A DNA stretch of 64,000 nt from CBDHEY01 sp965262305 (GCA_965262305.1 CBDHEY010000001.1:124001-188000); one strand, 5' to 3'; shown: positions 9,399 through 17,399, counted from the first letter of the stretch. The notes: generated by a model from the sequence alone, not told the origin. Numbers and translations are program-made.

Positions 9399-10586
9399 TT
9401 ACTTTAACAGGCCACGAGCAGCTAAGTTCTTCATAAGCGCTCCAATACCAAACTCCCAAGCTGGCGCTTTGGAACTGAGTGTAACTGTATTTTCTAGTGC
9501 TCCAAGTTTTTCTGAAGCGATAGTCACTACGTCACCCATTTTGTGGGTGAATCCCATACCTTCACCATCACGATCTTTTGTTGGCGCAAACAAAGTTCCG
9601 GTATATAGCGCAAAGCCATCTGGATACTGGTGGTTTTCACTGATAGTCTGTCCAACCAAATCCAACACATCACGGCTAATTTTTGTCATATCACTTTTAT
9701 CGTCTAGAATAAAATCATCTTCTACCCCTTCGACTTTTACCGACACTTCGGCCTTACGTACATCGTCGATAGTAAAAGTTTCATCGAATAAACGAATGAA
9801 AGGTCCTAATGAACAAGAAGCATTGTTGTCTTTCGCTTTACCGAGTAACAGTGCGCTGCGGCCCTCAACGTCACGGAGATTAACATCATTTCCTAAGGTC
9901 GCACCAAGTGCCTCACCTTTTGCATTTACGGCTAATACGACTTCTGGCTCTGGGTTGTTCCAACTTGATATTGGGTGAAGACCTATTAAATCACCACAAC
10001 CTACCGAAGACATTGGTTGTGATTTTGTAAAGACTTCGGCATATGGACCAATTCCTACTTCCAGGTATTGTGACCAAAGCCCTTCTTTCAATAGAATCGC
10101 TTTTAGTTCTTCGGATTCTTTTGAACCAGGAACAATTTCATTTACATCAACATCAATACTTTCATCGATTAGCTTACGCACGGCGGCAGCTTTTGTCGCA
10201 TCACCACCAGCACGCTCTTCGATGACTCGCTCAAGCATTGAACACATAAATGTGACACCACATGCTTTTATGGAATGCAAATCAAAGGGTGATAAAAAGT
10301 ATGGCTTTTCACTATCGCGATTGTCGCCCATAGTGTTTTCCATAATCTCTCCATATTCACCCACTTTTTTTAGATTCGCCACATCAATAACGCTTGTTGA
10401 AAAGCCATCATTGAGTAATTGTGATGTTGTCGGTGCAATAGAAGAAAGATCAAATACAGCTTCTTCAGTTAAAAGAACTGGCGCAGGTCCGGCGATGCTA
10501 CCTGTTAAACTAGAAGGCAACCAAACACGACCAATTAAAGAACCAGCAAACCCATCTGAGGGCAAATACTTTGTTAGATCTGACAT
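9399..10586 (-). CDS. xylX: Fumarylacetoacetate hydrolase-family 2-keto-3-deoxypentonate dehydratase (XylX type)
   Basis: Predicted to dehydrate 2-keto-3-deoxy-D-xylonate (or the L-arabinonate derivative) to 2-oxoglutarate semialdehyde. At 395 residues it matches the long XylX-type FAH-fold proteins rather than short FAH hydrolases. Visible FAH-fold elements include the metal-ligand stretch NNPEPEVVLAVNAKG, then GNDVNLRDVEGRSALLLGKAKD and the C-terminal YTGTLFAPTKDRDGEGMGFTHKMGD. Adjacent KGSADH, lactonase and SDR genes support the pathway placement. The enantiomer handled is not decidable from sequence. It is probably co-transcribed with the dehydrogenase downstream. Confidence 0.85.
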   Translation of the reverse strand: MSDLTKYLPSDGFAGSLIGRVWLPSSLTGSIAGPAPVLLTEEAVFDLSSIAPTTSQLLNDGFSTSVIDVANLKKVGEYGEIMENTMGDNRDSEKPYFLSPFDLHSIKACGVTFMCSMLERVIEERAGGDATKAAAVRKLIDESIDVDVNEIVPGSKESEELKAILLKEGLWSQYLEVGIGPYAEVFTKSQPMSSVGCGDLIGLHPISSWNNPEPEVVLAVNAKGEALGATLGNDVNLRDVEGRSALLLGKAKDNNASCSLGPFIRLFDETFTIDDVRKAEVSVKVEGVEDDFILDDKSDMTKISRDVLDLVGQTISENHQYPDGFALYTGTLFAPTKDRDGEGMGFTHKMGDVVTIASEKLGALENTVTLSSKAPAWEFGIGALMKNLAARGLLK

Positions 10587-10712
10587 TTAAAATTTATTCC
10601 TAATGATTTAATAAACATGTATTAATTGATTCAAGTAAAACACAAAATGAATCAGCAATGCGCGATTGGTTTAATCTTTAAAATAGACTCACAACCACAG
10701 TGATGCAGTATT

Positions 10713-10751
10713 AAAAAAAGTGAGTAGCCGAAAAAACCACTCACTTTTTTT
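10713..10751. terminator. Bidirectional-looking terminator between lactonase and xylX
   Basis: A perfect 13-base inverted repeat (AAAAAAAGTGAGT / ACTCACTTTTTTT, 13-base loop) lies 17 bases after the lactonase stop. Read on the minus strand it is a classic hairpin plus seven T. It shows that SDR-lactonase and xylX-dehydrogenase are two transcription units. Confidence 0.9.
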
Positions 10752-10768
10752 ATCTTATATCTAAACAT

Positions 10769-11641
10769 TTAACCTTTAAATTTATTCGTCGGCAAACCTT
10801 TTACCCCAGGCTTAAAACTAAACAAACTTCCCGATAATGGACGCTCCATAATATCTTCTTCAGATAGAAATAAACGTGCCGTGGTAAAATAAAGCGTATC
10901 AAGATCCTTTCCACCGAAAGTGCAACTTGTGATGTTTTTGACGGGCATTTCCCATACATCTATCACTTCACCTTCTGGCGAGTACCGAGTAATACGATAG
11001 CCGGCAAAAGCGGCTTGCCATATATTGCCTTCCGCATCGACAGTTAAGCCGTCTGGAAAACCCTCTGATTCATGATCAAAAGTAACAAAAATTCGGCGAT
11101 TATCTAAAGATCCATCGTCTTTCACATCGTAGGCATAGATTACTCGCTTTGTAGTATCGTTATGATACATGACTTTGCCATCAGGACTAAACGCGGGACC
11201 ATTGGTAATAATGTAATTATCATCTAATTTGTGCAGCGATAAATCTGGATCCAAACGATAGAGAACACCAGATGCATCTTTCTCTGATTCATCCATAGAA
11301 CCAGAATAATAACGACCCTGCGCGTCTACCTTGCCATCATTAAAGCGATTTCCTGGAATATCAGGCTCAGGCATGTGAATTTCTTTCACTTCACCCGTTT
11401 CAAAATTGATAAATGCAAATCCATTTCTCAGGGTACAAACGAAACCACCTTGCTCACGCTCGGCAATACTCGTAATTTCAAAATCAAATTGCCAGGAAGT
11501 TTGACTATTATCATCCAGTGAAAGCTTATGCACTTTCTTACTGATAATATCCAACCAGTAGATGGCATTTTCACTTTCGACCCAAGTGGGTCCTTCCCCT
11601 AACATGGCATCATTCTGCCACTCACATACTGTTTCAACCAT
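10769..11641 (-). CDS. SMP-30/gluconolactonase-family sugar lactonase (probable xylonolactonase)
   Basis: Six-bladed propeller lactonase expected to open xylono- or arabinono-lactone made by the adjacent dehydrogenase. The SMP-30 metal ligands are recognisable: Glu16 in LGEGPTW, Asn147 in IITNGPAFSPDG and Asp197 in GFPDGLTVD. The RFNDGKVDAQGR motif (Asn101-Asp102) lines the active site. Length (290 aa) is typical and there is no signal peptide. The Shine-Dalgarno is AGGGCGG. It lies 75 bases downstream of the SDR gene in the same direction, giving a two-gene oxidation-lactone hydrolysis unit. Gluconolactonase or regucalcin activity would look similar, so substrate is inferred from the neighbours. 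Confidence 0.86.
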   Translation of the reverse strand: MVETVCEWQNDAMLGEGPTWVESENAIYWLDIISKKVHKLSLDDNSQTSWQFDFEITSIAEREQGGFVCTLRNGFAFINFETGEVKEIHMPEPDIPGNRFNDGKVDAQGRYYSGSMDESEKDASGVLYRLDPDLSLHKLDDNYIITNGPAFSPDGKVMYHNDTTKRVIYAYDVKDDGSLDNRRIFVTFDHESEGFPDGLTVDAEGNIWQAAFAGYRITRYSPEGEVIDVWEMPVKNITSCTFGGKDLDTLYFTTARLFLSEEDIMERPLSGSLFSFKPGVKGLPTNKFKG

Positions 11642-11716
11642 TTTGCCGCCCTAAAAATTTATTATTGCAATCGCGTTGGTGAGACTACGGACAAATTTAT
11701 AAACCCAGAATATTTT

Positions 11717-12517
11717 TTAGTTAGAGCCGGCAAATTCAGAATCTTCACCAATACCCTCGCCACCAAGTCCGAGATAACCACCATCAACAGGCAGGTCAGT
11801 TCCCGTTATAAAACTCGATTCATCACTACACAAAAACATACATACACTTGCAATTTCTTCAGGGTTACCGCAGCGACGTAACATGTGGTATTTACCCCAA
11901 ATAACATCGTATTTTTCCTTTTCATAGTTCGCTGCTTTTAAAACTTCTCGCGTCCAAATCCATCCAGGGCTCACCGAATTTACCCGAACACCCATCGGGG
12001 CAACATCAAGAGCCGCACACTTGGTCAACTGATCAACTGCTCCTTTAGCTGAGTTATATGTCCAACGTCCCGGCTGCGCAATATGTGCGGAAATACTCGA
12101 AACATTTACCACGGCACCACCACCAGCTTGCTTCATTAAAGGTGCGGTTTCTTGAATCATCTTAGAAAACGCCATCGGACCTACGGTCATGACACGCTCC
12201 CACTGTTCACGAGTTGACTCTATACCGCCAGCGGCAAATGAGAAGGCATTGTTAATCAAAAAATCTACACCACCCATTTTTTCTGCTGCGAACTTAACTT
12301 GTTCAACGCAAAAGCTTTCCTCAGTCATATCCCCTTGAATGAAATGCACCTCTCCACCCTTTTCGTTTAGCTCTTTTGTTGTCGCTAATCCCGTGTCTTC
12401 CTCTAAATCAGATATGACAACTTTACATCCATAGCTCAAAAAAGCTTCAACACAAGCTCGACCGATACCCTGAGCACCACCGGTAACTATCGCTCTTTTG
12501 CCTTCTAATCCTCGCAT
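11717..12517 (-). CDS. SDR-family sugar dehydrogenase (probable D-xylose or L-arabinose 1-dehydrogenase)
   Basis: Classical short-chain dehydrogenase: nucleotide-binding TGGAQGIG near residue 12, NNA at about 89-91, catalytic Ser141, Tyr154 and Lys158 (TYNSAKGA), and a C-terminal DGGYLGLGGEG. Asp37 after the second strand suggests NAD rather than NADP. In this operon it would oxidise the pentose at C1, feeding the lactonase. The ATG at 12517 is chosen because it has GGTGAG five bases upstream. A GTG at 12523 in the same frame would overlap that Shine-Dalgarno. Two copies of a 16-base motif lie just upstream. SDR specificity cannot be read directly, so the substrate is inference. Confidence 0.82.
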   Translation of the reverse strand: MRGLEGKRAIVTGGAQGIGRACVEAFLSYGCKVVISDLEEDTGLATTKELNEKGGEVHFIQGDMTEESFCVEQVKFAAEKMGGVDFLINNAFSFAAGGIESTREQWERVMTVGPMAFSKMIQETAPLMKQAGGGAVVNVSSISAHIAQPGRWTYNSAKGAVDQLTKCAALDVAPMGVRVNSVSPGWIWTREVLKAANYEKEKYDVIWGKYHMLRRCGNPEEIASVCMFLCSDESSFITGTDLPVDGGYLGLGGEGIGEDSEFAGSN

Positions 12518-12581
12518 AATCACTCACCATTTTTTATTATTTGTTTAAATTATGAACGACGGGACCCCGCCAATATATAGA

Positions 12582-12625
12582 TTGCCAAGTGTATGGCCCT
12601 GAGAGTTGTTTGCCAAGTGTACGGC
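12582..12625. promoter_or_regulatory. Tandem operator candidate TTGCCAAGTGTAyGGC
   Basis: Two 16-base copies differing at one base (T or C) start 28 bases apart. The second is flanked so that TTGCC...GGCAA forms a 5-base inverted repeat around an 8-base centre. The location, about 65-110 bases upstream of the SDR start and between divergent genes, is what a repressor or activator pair would use. No regulator gene is adjacent. Confidence 0.6.
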
Positions 12626-12800
12626 AAAAATTTGATATGCGTTCGATTAAAAGCCTGCAGTCAGCAACAACAAATTATTCCTGTAAGTCCGATTTAAACA
12701 AACAAATACGTTAGTGGATTCAGCCAAACTAAATTGCTGGTATATTTTTCCGAACTCACTACTTAAAATGCGCCAACGGAAAAACAAAAACCAACACGCC

Positions 12801-12844
12801 GCCTCTGAATAATTTCTTAGATTGTTCAACATAGCTTCAGAGGC
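12801..12844 (+). repeat. 9-base inverted repeat upstream of the hydroxyacid dehydrogenase
   Basis: GCCTCTGAA (12801-12809) and TTCAGAGGC (12836-12844) are perfectly complementary across a 26-base gap and end 38 bases before the start codon. This could be a leader hairpin or a protein binding site; nothing decides between them. Confidence 0.5.
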
Positions 12845-12882
12845 GTCTTAATTAGCATATTAAAGAAGAGGCAAGAATAGTC

Positions 12883-13830
12883 ATGAAAGTCGTCGTATCG
12901 GATTGTAATTTTGAATCATTTGCTGAAGAACAAACAATGTGCGAGCGCAATGGGTTTAATTTTTCACTATTTCAATGTAAAACCGCAGACGAAGTGATAG
13001 AAAAATGCAGTGATGCAGAAGCACTATTTGTACAATATGCCCCCATCACGAAAGAGGTATTATCGACGCTGACTAATTGCAAAATCATTGTTCGCTATGG
13101 AATCGGTGTTGATAGCATAGATCTAGAGGCGGCAAAAGAACAGGGTATAGCAATATGTAATGTTCCAGACTATGGCATTGACGAAGTTGCTGATCATGCA
13201 GGAGCTTTAGCATTGACATTGGCTCGCCAAATTCCATTTTTTGATAATTCAATACGCAAAGGCGAATGGCCTGCTGGAACACCAACCCCATTGCTTTCGC
13301 TAAGCGATATGACTTTTACGGTATTGGGTGCAGGCCGCATTGGTCGCGCAACCCTCGAAAGAATGCGCCCATTTGGTTTCAAGCTAGCGGCTTATGATCC
13401 ATTTGTATCTAAAGAAGACTTAGAGTCAATTGGTGTTTTGAAACTAGAACTTGAGCAAGTTTTCACGGAGTCAGACATCCTATCGCTACATCTACCTCTC
13501 ATTGAAGAAACACACCACTTAATTGATGAAGAAAGACTGAAATCAATGAAGCCTCACGCAATTGTGATAAATACATCTCGTGGGGGCCTCGTGGATACAC
13601 ATGCATTGGCTCAGGCCCTAGCAAAAGGTGAAATAGCTTTTGCTGGAATCGATGTTTATGAGCAAGAACCCTTGGAATATGACCACCCGCTCCGAAACTG
13701 CAACAATGCGACCCTCACTCCACACATGGCTTATTATTCAGCAGCGAGCATTGTGAGATTGCAAAGATACGCATCTGAAGAAATTGAACGCGCTCTAAAA
13801 GGCGAAAACTTACGCTGTCAAGTTGCCTAA
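12883..13830 (+). CDS. D-isomer 2-hydroxyacid dehydrogenase (CtBP-like)
   Basis: NAD-dependent dehydrogenase of the D-3-phosphoglycerate dehydrogenase/CtBP superfamily. It has the nucleotide-binding GAGRIG at 149-154, Asp172 after the second strand (NAD preference), and the catalytic set Arg233 (NTSRGGLVD), Glu262 (DVYEQEPLEYDHPL) and His281 (TPHMAYYS). Length is 315 residues. The substrate is unknown; candidates are glyoxylate/hydroxypyruvate or a sugar-derived 2-keto acid. It is transcribed away from the pentose oxidation operon and may share the regulatory region with it. A GAAGAGGC Shine-Dalgarno precedes the ATG. It ends at its own hairpin. Confidence 0.85.
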   Translation: MKVVVSDCNFESFAEEQTMCERNGFNFSLFQCKTADEVIEKCSDAEALFVQYAPITKEVLSTLTNCKIIVRYGIGVDSIDLEAAKEQGIAICNVPDYGIDEVADHAGALALTLARQIPFFDNSIRKGEWPAGTPTPLLSLSDMTFTVLGAGRIGRATLERMRPFGFKLAAYDPFVSKEDLESIGVLKLELEQVFTESDILSLHLPLIEETHHLIDEERLKSMKPHAIVINTSRGGLVDTHALAQALAKGEIAFAGIDVYEQEPLEYDHPLRNCNNATLTPHMAYYSAASIVRLQRYASEEIERALKGENLRCQVA

Positions 13831-13866
13831 TTAGAGGTAAATTCCTCATCATAAAAAACCATCAAA

Positions 13867-13904
13867 AAAGGCTTGGATTTTGCCAACCAAAATTCCAAGC
13901 CTTT
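13867..13904 (+). terminator. Hairpin after the hydroxyacid dehydrogenase
   Basis: A long stem (AAAGGCTTGGA-TTTTG against CAAAA-TTCCAAGCCTTT, one bulged base) lies 36 bases past the stop. The T-run is short on the plus strand. The six A to its left would give a T-run on the minus strand. Confidence 0.7.
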
Positions 13905-14015
13905 GATTTGTCGCTTAAAACAACAATCTAATACTATAAAAAATAATTAGTACATTAGTATTATTTTCTCATCATATTACCAAAACTAATATCTATATAA
14001 CCACCTCAAAAAATA

Positions 14016-14031
14016 TGTGATTAAAATCACA
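14016..14031. promoter_or_regulatory. Perfect CRP/Vfr-type palindrome
   Basis: TGTGATTAAAATCACA matches TGTGA-N6-TCACA in all ten conserved positions. It lies 195 bases upstream of the start codon and about 70 bases upstream of the -35-like hexamer. Its position fits catabolite control of the cytochrome gene, though it is rather far for a simple activator site. Confidence 0.65.
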
Positions 14032-14101
14032 AAATAATCAGTTTTTGAATGTTTTTCGACCTATTTATTCATAAATGATTTAAAAACAAGCAATTAATAT
14101 A

Positions 14102-14167
14102 TTTACTATGCAATAAAAACCCTGTAATTTTCTCATCCGTAAATATGAGAACTGATTAACACTTTAG
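14102..14167 (+). promoter_or_regulatory. Promoter plus inverted repeat, copy A
   Basis: TTTACT and TAATTT spaced 17 bases are followed by TTCTCAT-8-ATGAGAA (14130-14151) and, 9 bases later, CACTTTAG. The same order and near-identical spacing occur upstream of the second copy and, in degraded form, the third. The conservation stands out because the rest of these upstream regions has diverged. Confidence 0.6.
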
Positions 14168-14225
14168 TGCTATTACAGTTCACAAAAATTAAACTTCATC
14201 GCGATATTTAAAGACGGATAACACT

Positions 14226-16892
14226 ATGAACACACGACCGACAAAACGAACGACCAGCTTGGCAAAGCTGACCCTCGCTTCTGCCATCACCCTCACTGCT
14301 TTTTCGGCATCTGCTTATGATGTAGGTATCGAATATGTTTCCGACACTTCTGGCTATGTTTACATTGTGGATGAAGGTTTCCACGGTAACGGATTTGCTT
14401 ATGTATGTTTAAATGGCTGTTATAACGCCACACTGACTAACGGTCGCTGGCAAATGCTAGCAAACAACCTAACACTCGGTAGCACCTATACCGTATCTAC
14501 CCAAATTAATGCTTCTCCAAACCAAATTCTTGCTGAAGCACAAGTGACTTTCTCGAACTCAGGCCCTGCGCCGACCCCTGCTCCAACAGCAGCACCGACC
14601 GCAGCTCCCACACCCGTTCCAACTCAAGCACCCACAGCAGCGCCAACGGCAGCTCCTACTGCAGCACCCACAGCAGCGCCAACGGCAGCTCCTACTGCAG
14701 CACCCACAACCGCCCCAACATCAGCGCCGACTAGCGGCTCTTCTTGCGGTGACTTAGGACTCGAATACATTGATGCGGATTCTGGTTTACTTTATTACGA
14801 TCTCGGACACACCTTCTCTGGCGGATTTAAGTACCTGTGTATTGACGGTCGCGGATGTTACGACTCTACCGTTAACGGCACGCGCTTAGAAGTTCAATTC
14901 GATGGACTTTCTGCTGGCACACAATATGATTTGAGCACACAGATTGACGATAACCCAGACGTTTATGAGTCAGGTTCGCAAGTATTTGAAGCCGGTGCAT
15001 GTACTGGCGGCTCAGGCGGCGGCGGCAGTTCAACACCAGCTCCGACTCCAGCGCCAACAGCAGCACCAACGACTGCACCGACAGCTGCCCCAACTAGCGC
15101 TCCCACTCCAACTCCAGCGTCAACCCCTGTACCACCACCTTCTGGTAACTACGTCGATATCCACTCTGGTACGTCTAACAACTACGGCATCTACTTCGAT
15201 GATGGTTCTAAGGTTGTAACGACTGTCTCAGCTCGCGGACGTCGTCGTCACGAACCTGATTCAGTACCAGGTATGGATCCAAACGGCAACGACAACCCTC
15301 AGCACTTTAACTACCATTTAGAGTACTGGGATGATCGTATGTACGAGCTGGAAATTCACGATTACACCTCTTACGGTCAATCACGTATCGACATCATCCT
15401 TGACACTGTTGGTCCTCACGCGTCTAACTCTAGCGATGCTAACCAAAATCGTCCTTTCGTAAAATGTAACAAGGACTGGGGTAACTCAACTGGCTACTTC
15501 GATGCGCCATCATCCGGTGCGGATTATGAAGACCTTGGCAACAACCGTTGGAGATACACCTTCCGTCGTCTTGTTTGGGATAACGATGGTGCTGGCTACA
15601 ACTACGAAGGTCAACCAGGCGGTGAAGATACTGTTCGCGATTTCCAAGTAGGTGACATTCTTCACTGTGAAGTCACTATCCGCTGGGGTGTCCTCGTCAC
15701 CTCTGGTGAGTCATCTTCTGCAAACTACTATGGTGAAATCATGCGCTACCGGGTTGGTACTGGTGGTGTGGTTGGACATCAATACGATCCTAACCGCGGC
15801 GCAGACATTACTAACGTCAATGCTATGATTGGTGGTTACTTAACGTCGCCTATTATCGGTAGCTATGAAGTGCCACGAGCTTACATGCAGCCTTCTATCA
15901 ATACTCAGCTTGAAAATATGGATGCATTCCTTGAAGGTCGCCGCTTAATGCACACTTCTGTTGACGACGGTTCTCACTGGGATCCATCTAACGGCTCAAA
16001 TGGCTTTAACCCAGGTCACGCAGGTCTTGCACTAGGTATCAATAACGGCTTCGATGATCGCTGTTCAGACTGTCACCTCGACAATGGTAACGGCCCTGGT
16101 GGTGACAACGTCACAGCGTCTGGCTTCCACACACCACGTCTTGTTGGTCTTGGTCTTCTAGAAGCCATTCCTAATGCAACCATTGAAGCTTGGGCAGCTG
16201 AGCAAGCAAGCCTAGGACTATCTGGTCAAATCAGCACAGTAGTGAAAGACGGTCAAAACTACATTGGTCGTTTCGGTTACCAAGCATCACAAGCAACGAT
16301 TGTCGATCAAGTCGTCGGCGCAGCAGATGGCGAAATGAACATGACGCAATTCTCTGCACAGCAGGTTGATCAAATGGCAACTTACATCAGCTTACTGGGT
16401 GTACCTTCTGCACGTAGCACTGACCTTGATAACCACGAAGGGATGGATGAGTTTGTTGAGTTCGGCTGTGCGGATTGTCACAGATTGAACGCAACAACTG
16501 ACAACCACCGTTTTGAAGAGCTACGCCAACAGAGCTTCCGCCCATTCACTGACTTACTGCTTCATGATCTTGGTGAAGGTGAGTTCCGTACCACGCCACT
16601 TATGGGTGTTGGTCTGTCAGGTGCAGTACACTCTGTTGCAAAAGATCCTCACGCTGGGTTTAACCACCCAACAGGCATCAACCACAATGCCAACGATGCG
16701 CGTGAAGACTTAATCAACAACCGTAATGACAATGACTACAGCTTGTGGCATAACGGCGACTGTACTGGTGCCAGTGCATTTGAATGTGCCATCGACAAGC
16801 ATAACGGCGAAGCAAGTGCTTCTAAGAGCGCCTACGACAACGCCAGCAGCACGCGTCAACAACAGTTGATTCAATTCTTAAGAGACATCTAA
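14226..16892 (+). CDS. Secreted modular di-haem cytochrome c, DHOR/DUF1111-like (copy A)
   Basis: An 888-residue exported protein. A signal peptide covers 1-30 (cleavage after SASA). Module 1 (31-112) and module 2 (about 174-262) are homologous to each other; both have a G-x-E-Y start and a paired Cys (C61/C65 in VCLNGCY; CIDGRGCY). They are joined by Pro-Ala-Thr linkers (about 113-172 and 262-308). The rest is a redox region with haem c motifs CSDCH (613-617) and CADCH (748-752), resembling di-haem oxidoreductases. The C-terminal WHNG...HNGEA corresponds to the usual WLHDGRA...HGGEA but with altered residues and two extra Cys. An extracellular electron-transfer or peroxidase-like role at a polysaccharide surface is inference from the modular design and the xylan genes nearby. 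Confidence 0.82.
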   Translation: MNTRPTKRTTSLAKLTLASAITLTAFSASAYDVGIEYVSDTSGYVYIVDEGFHGNGFAYVCLNGCYNATLTNGRWQMLANNLTLGSTYTVSTQINASPNQILAEAQVTFSNSGPAPTPAPTAAPTAAPTPVPTQAPTAAPTAAPTAAPTAAPTAAPTAAPTTAPTSAPTSGSSCGDLGLEYIDADSGLLYYDLGHTFSGGFKYLCIDGRGCYDSTVNGTRLEVQFDGLSAGTQYDLSTQIDDNPDVYESGSQVFEAGACTGGSGGGGSSTPAPTPAPTAAPTTAPTAAPTSAPTPTPASTPVPPPSGNYVDIHSGTSNNYGIYFDDGSKVVTTVSARGRRRHEPDSVPGMDPNGNDNPQHFNYHLEYWDDRMYELEIHDYTSYGQSRIDIILDTVGPHASNSSDANQNRPFVKCNKDWGNSTGYFDAPSSGADYEDLGNNRWRYTFRRLVWDNDGAGYNYEGQPGGEDTVRDFQVGDILHCEVTIRWGVLVTSGESSSANYYGEIMRYRVGTGGVVGHQYDPNRGADITNVNAMIGGYLTSPIIGSYEVPRAYMQPSINTQLENMDAFLEGRRLMHTSVDDGSHWDPSNGSNGFNPGHAGLALGINNGFDDRCSDCHLDNGNGPGGDNVTASGFHTPRLVGLGLLEAIPNATIEAWAAEQASLGLSGQISTVVKDGQNYIGRFGYQASQATIVDQVVGAADGEMNMTQFSAQQVDQMATYISLLGVPSARSTDLDNHEGMDEFVEFGCADCHRLNATTDNHRFEELRQQSFRPFTDLLLHDLGEGEFRTTPLMGVGLSGAVHSVAKDPHAGFNHPTGINHNANDAREDLINNRNDNDYSLWHNGDCTGASAFECAIDKHNGEASASKSAYDNASSTRQQQLIQFLRDI
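14628..14699 (+). repeat. 36-base tandem repeat in linker 1 of copy A
   Basis: Two perfect 36-base units (from 14628 and 14664) encode alternating Ala-Pro-Thr residues. The same array occurs in copy B at 17805. Such an array can change length by slippage, but the linkers are equal in both copies. Confidence 0.8.
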
Positions 16893-16915
16893 ACCTCTTT
16901 TCAAAACAAAACCAC

Positions 16916-16940
16916 AAAGGAGCCTCTCGGCTCCTTTTTT
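16916..16940 (+). terminator. Rho-independent terminator, copy A
   Basis: GGAGCC-TCTC-GGCTCC with six T, starting 24 bases after the stop and flanked by AAA/TTT that extends the stem. The identical hairpin follows copy B. Confidence 0.95.
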
Positions 16941-17399
16941 AATGTCCAAGATTTGTCCTATTAAAATTCAATCGACACAGCGACAGCCATCTCTAACCGA
17001 TAGCCTCTCGATCCCTAGTAAAAACCAAAAACCATTATTAAGTACTAGCTACCTCAGCATTTTTAGCCTGATTAATCATTAATTATTAGGTGTTATTAAA
17101 ACCACAAAAACTAAAATATCTAGTACTATTGACCAAACAATTCTGATATTACTTTTTTGTATTAATTTATAACCAAAATTTATTTAATTGGCTTAAAAAA
17201 CGAATAAAACGCCATTTACGCATAGAAAGCGAGTAAACTATTCGAAATTGATTTAAAAGTACCATGTTTTTAGGTTTACACATGAATCACAAAACAGGTA
17301 AATTCTCATCACATAAAGTGAGAACAACTTAACACTTTAGTTCAATTTTAAATTAATAAAACATTCAATTTTATCTCGAACTCACAGGCGGATAATTAA
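16941..17399 (+). promoter_or_regulatory. Regulatory region of the second di-haem cytochrome gene
   Basis: About 460 AT-rich bases that do not resemble the region upstream of copy A except in the last 130 bases. There TTTACA (17275-17280), an 18-base spacer, TAAATT (17299-17304), TTCTCA-10-TGAGAA (17303-17324) and CACTTTAG (17333-17340) recur. GATTTAAAA near 17250 is also shared by all three genes. No CRP-type palindrome was seen here. Confidence 0.55.
17275..17340 (+). promoter_or_regulatory. Promoter plus inverted repeat, copy B
   Basis: TTTACA and TAAATT are 18 bases apart. The inverted repeat TTCTCA/TGAGAA overlaps the -10-like hexamer, and CACTTTAG begins 9 bases after it, exactly as in copy A. 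Overlap of the repeat with the promoter suggests a repressor site. Confidence 0.6.

Larger units (their letters stand above)
12518..12882. other. Divergent intergenic region, SDR operon / hydroxyacid dehydrogenase
   Basis: About 365 bases between divergent genes. It contains two 16-base direct repeats (12582-12597 and 12610-12625), a separated inverted repeat (12801-12844) and a Shine-Dalgarno (AAGAAGAGGC) for the plus-strand gene. A 61-codon frame on the minus strand within it has no convincing coding signs and was not called. Confidence 0.7.
13905..14225 (+). promoter_or_regulatory. Regulatory region of the first di-haem cytochrome gene
   Basis: About 320 very AT-rich bases. Elements seen: an 8-base inverted repeat TAATACTA/TAGTATTA (13929-13963), a TTTTCTCATC half-site (13964-13973), a CRP-type site (14016-14031), a promoter-like TTTACT-17-TAATTT (14102-14130) and the TTCTCAT/ATGAGAA inverted repeat (14130-14151). 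CACTTTAG (14160-14167) is shared with the next copy, and the leader ends in GACGGATAACACT before the ATG. Confidence 0.6.

Noticed and set aside
12647..12832. 61-codon minus-strand frame in the divergent region
   Set aside because: Overlaps the operator-like repeats, has no ribosome site and no recognisable features.
14944..15219. Overlapping frames rich in Gln and His within the cytochrome linkers (and the equivalents in copy B)
   Set aside because: They are frame-shifted readings of the Pro-Ala-Thr repeats.
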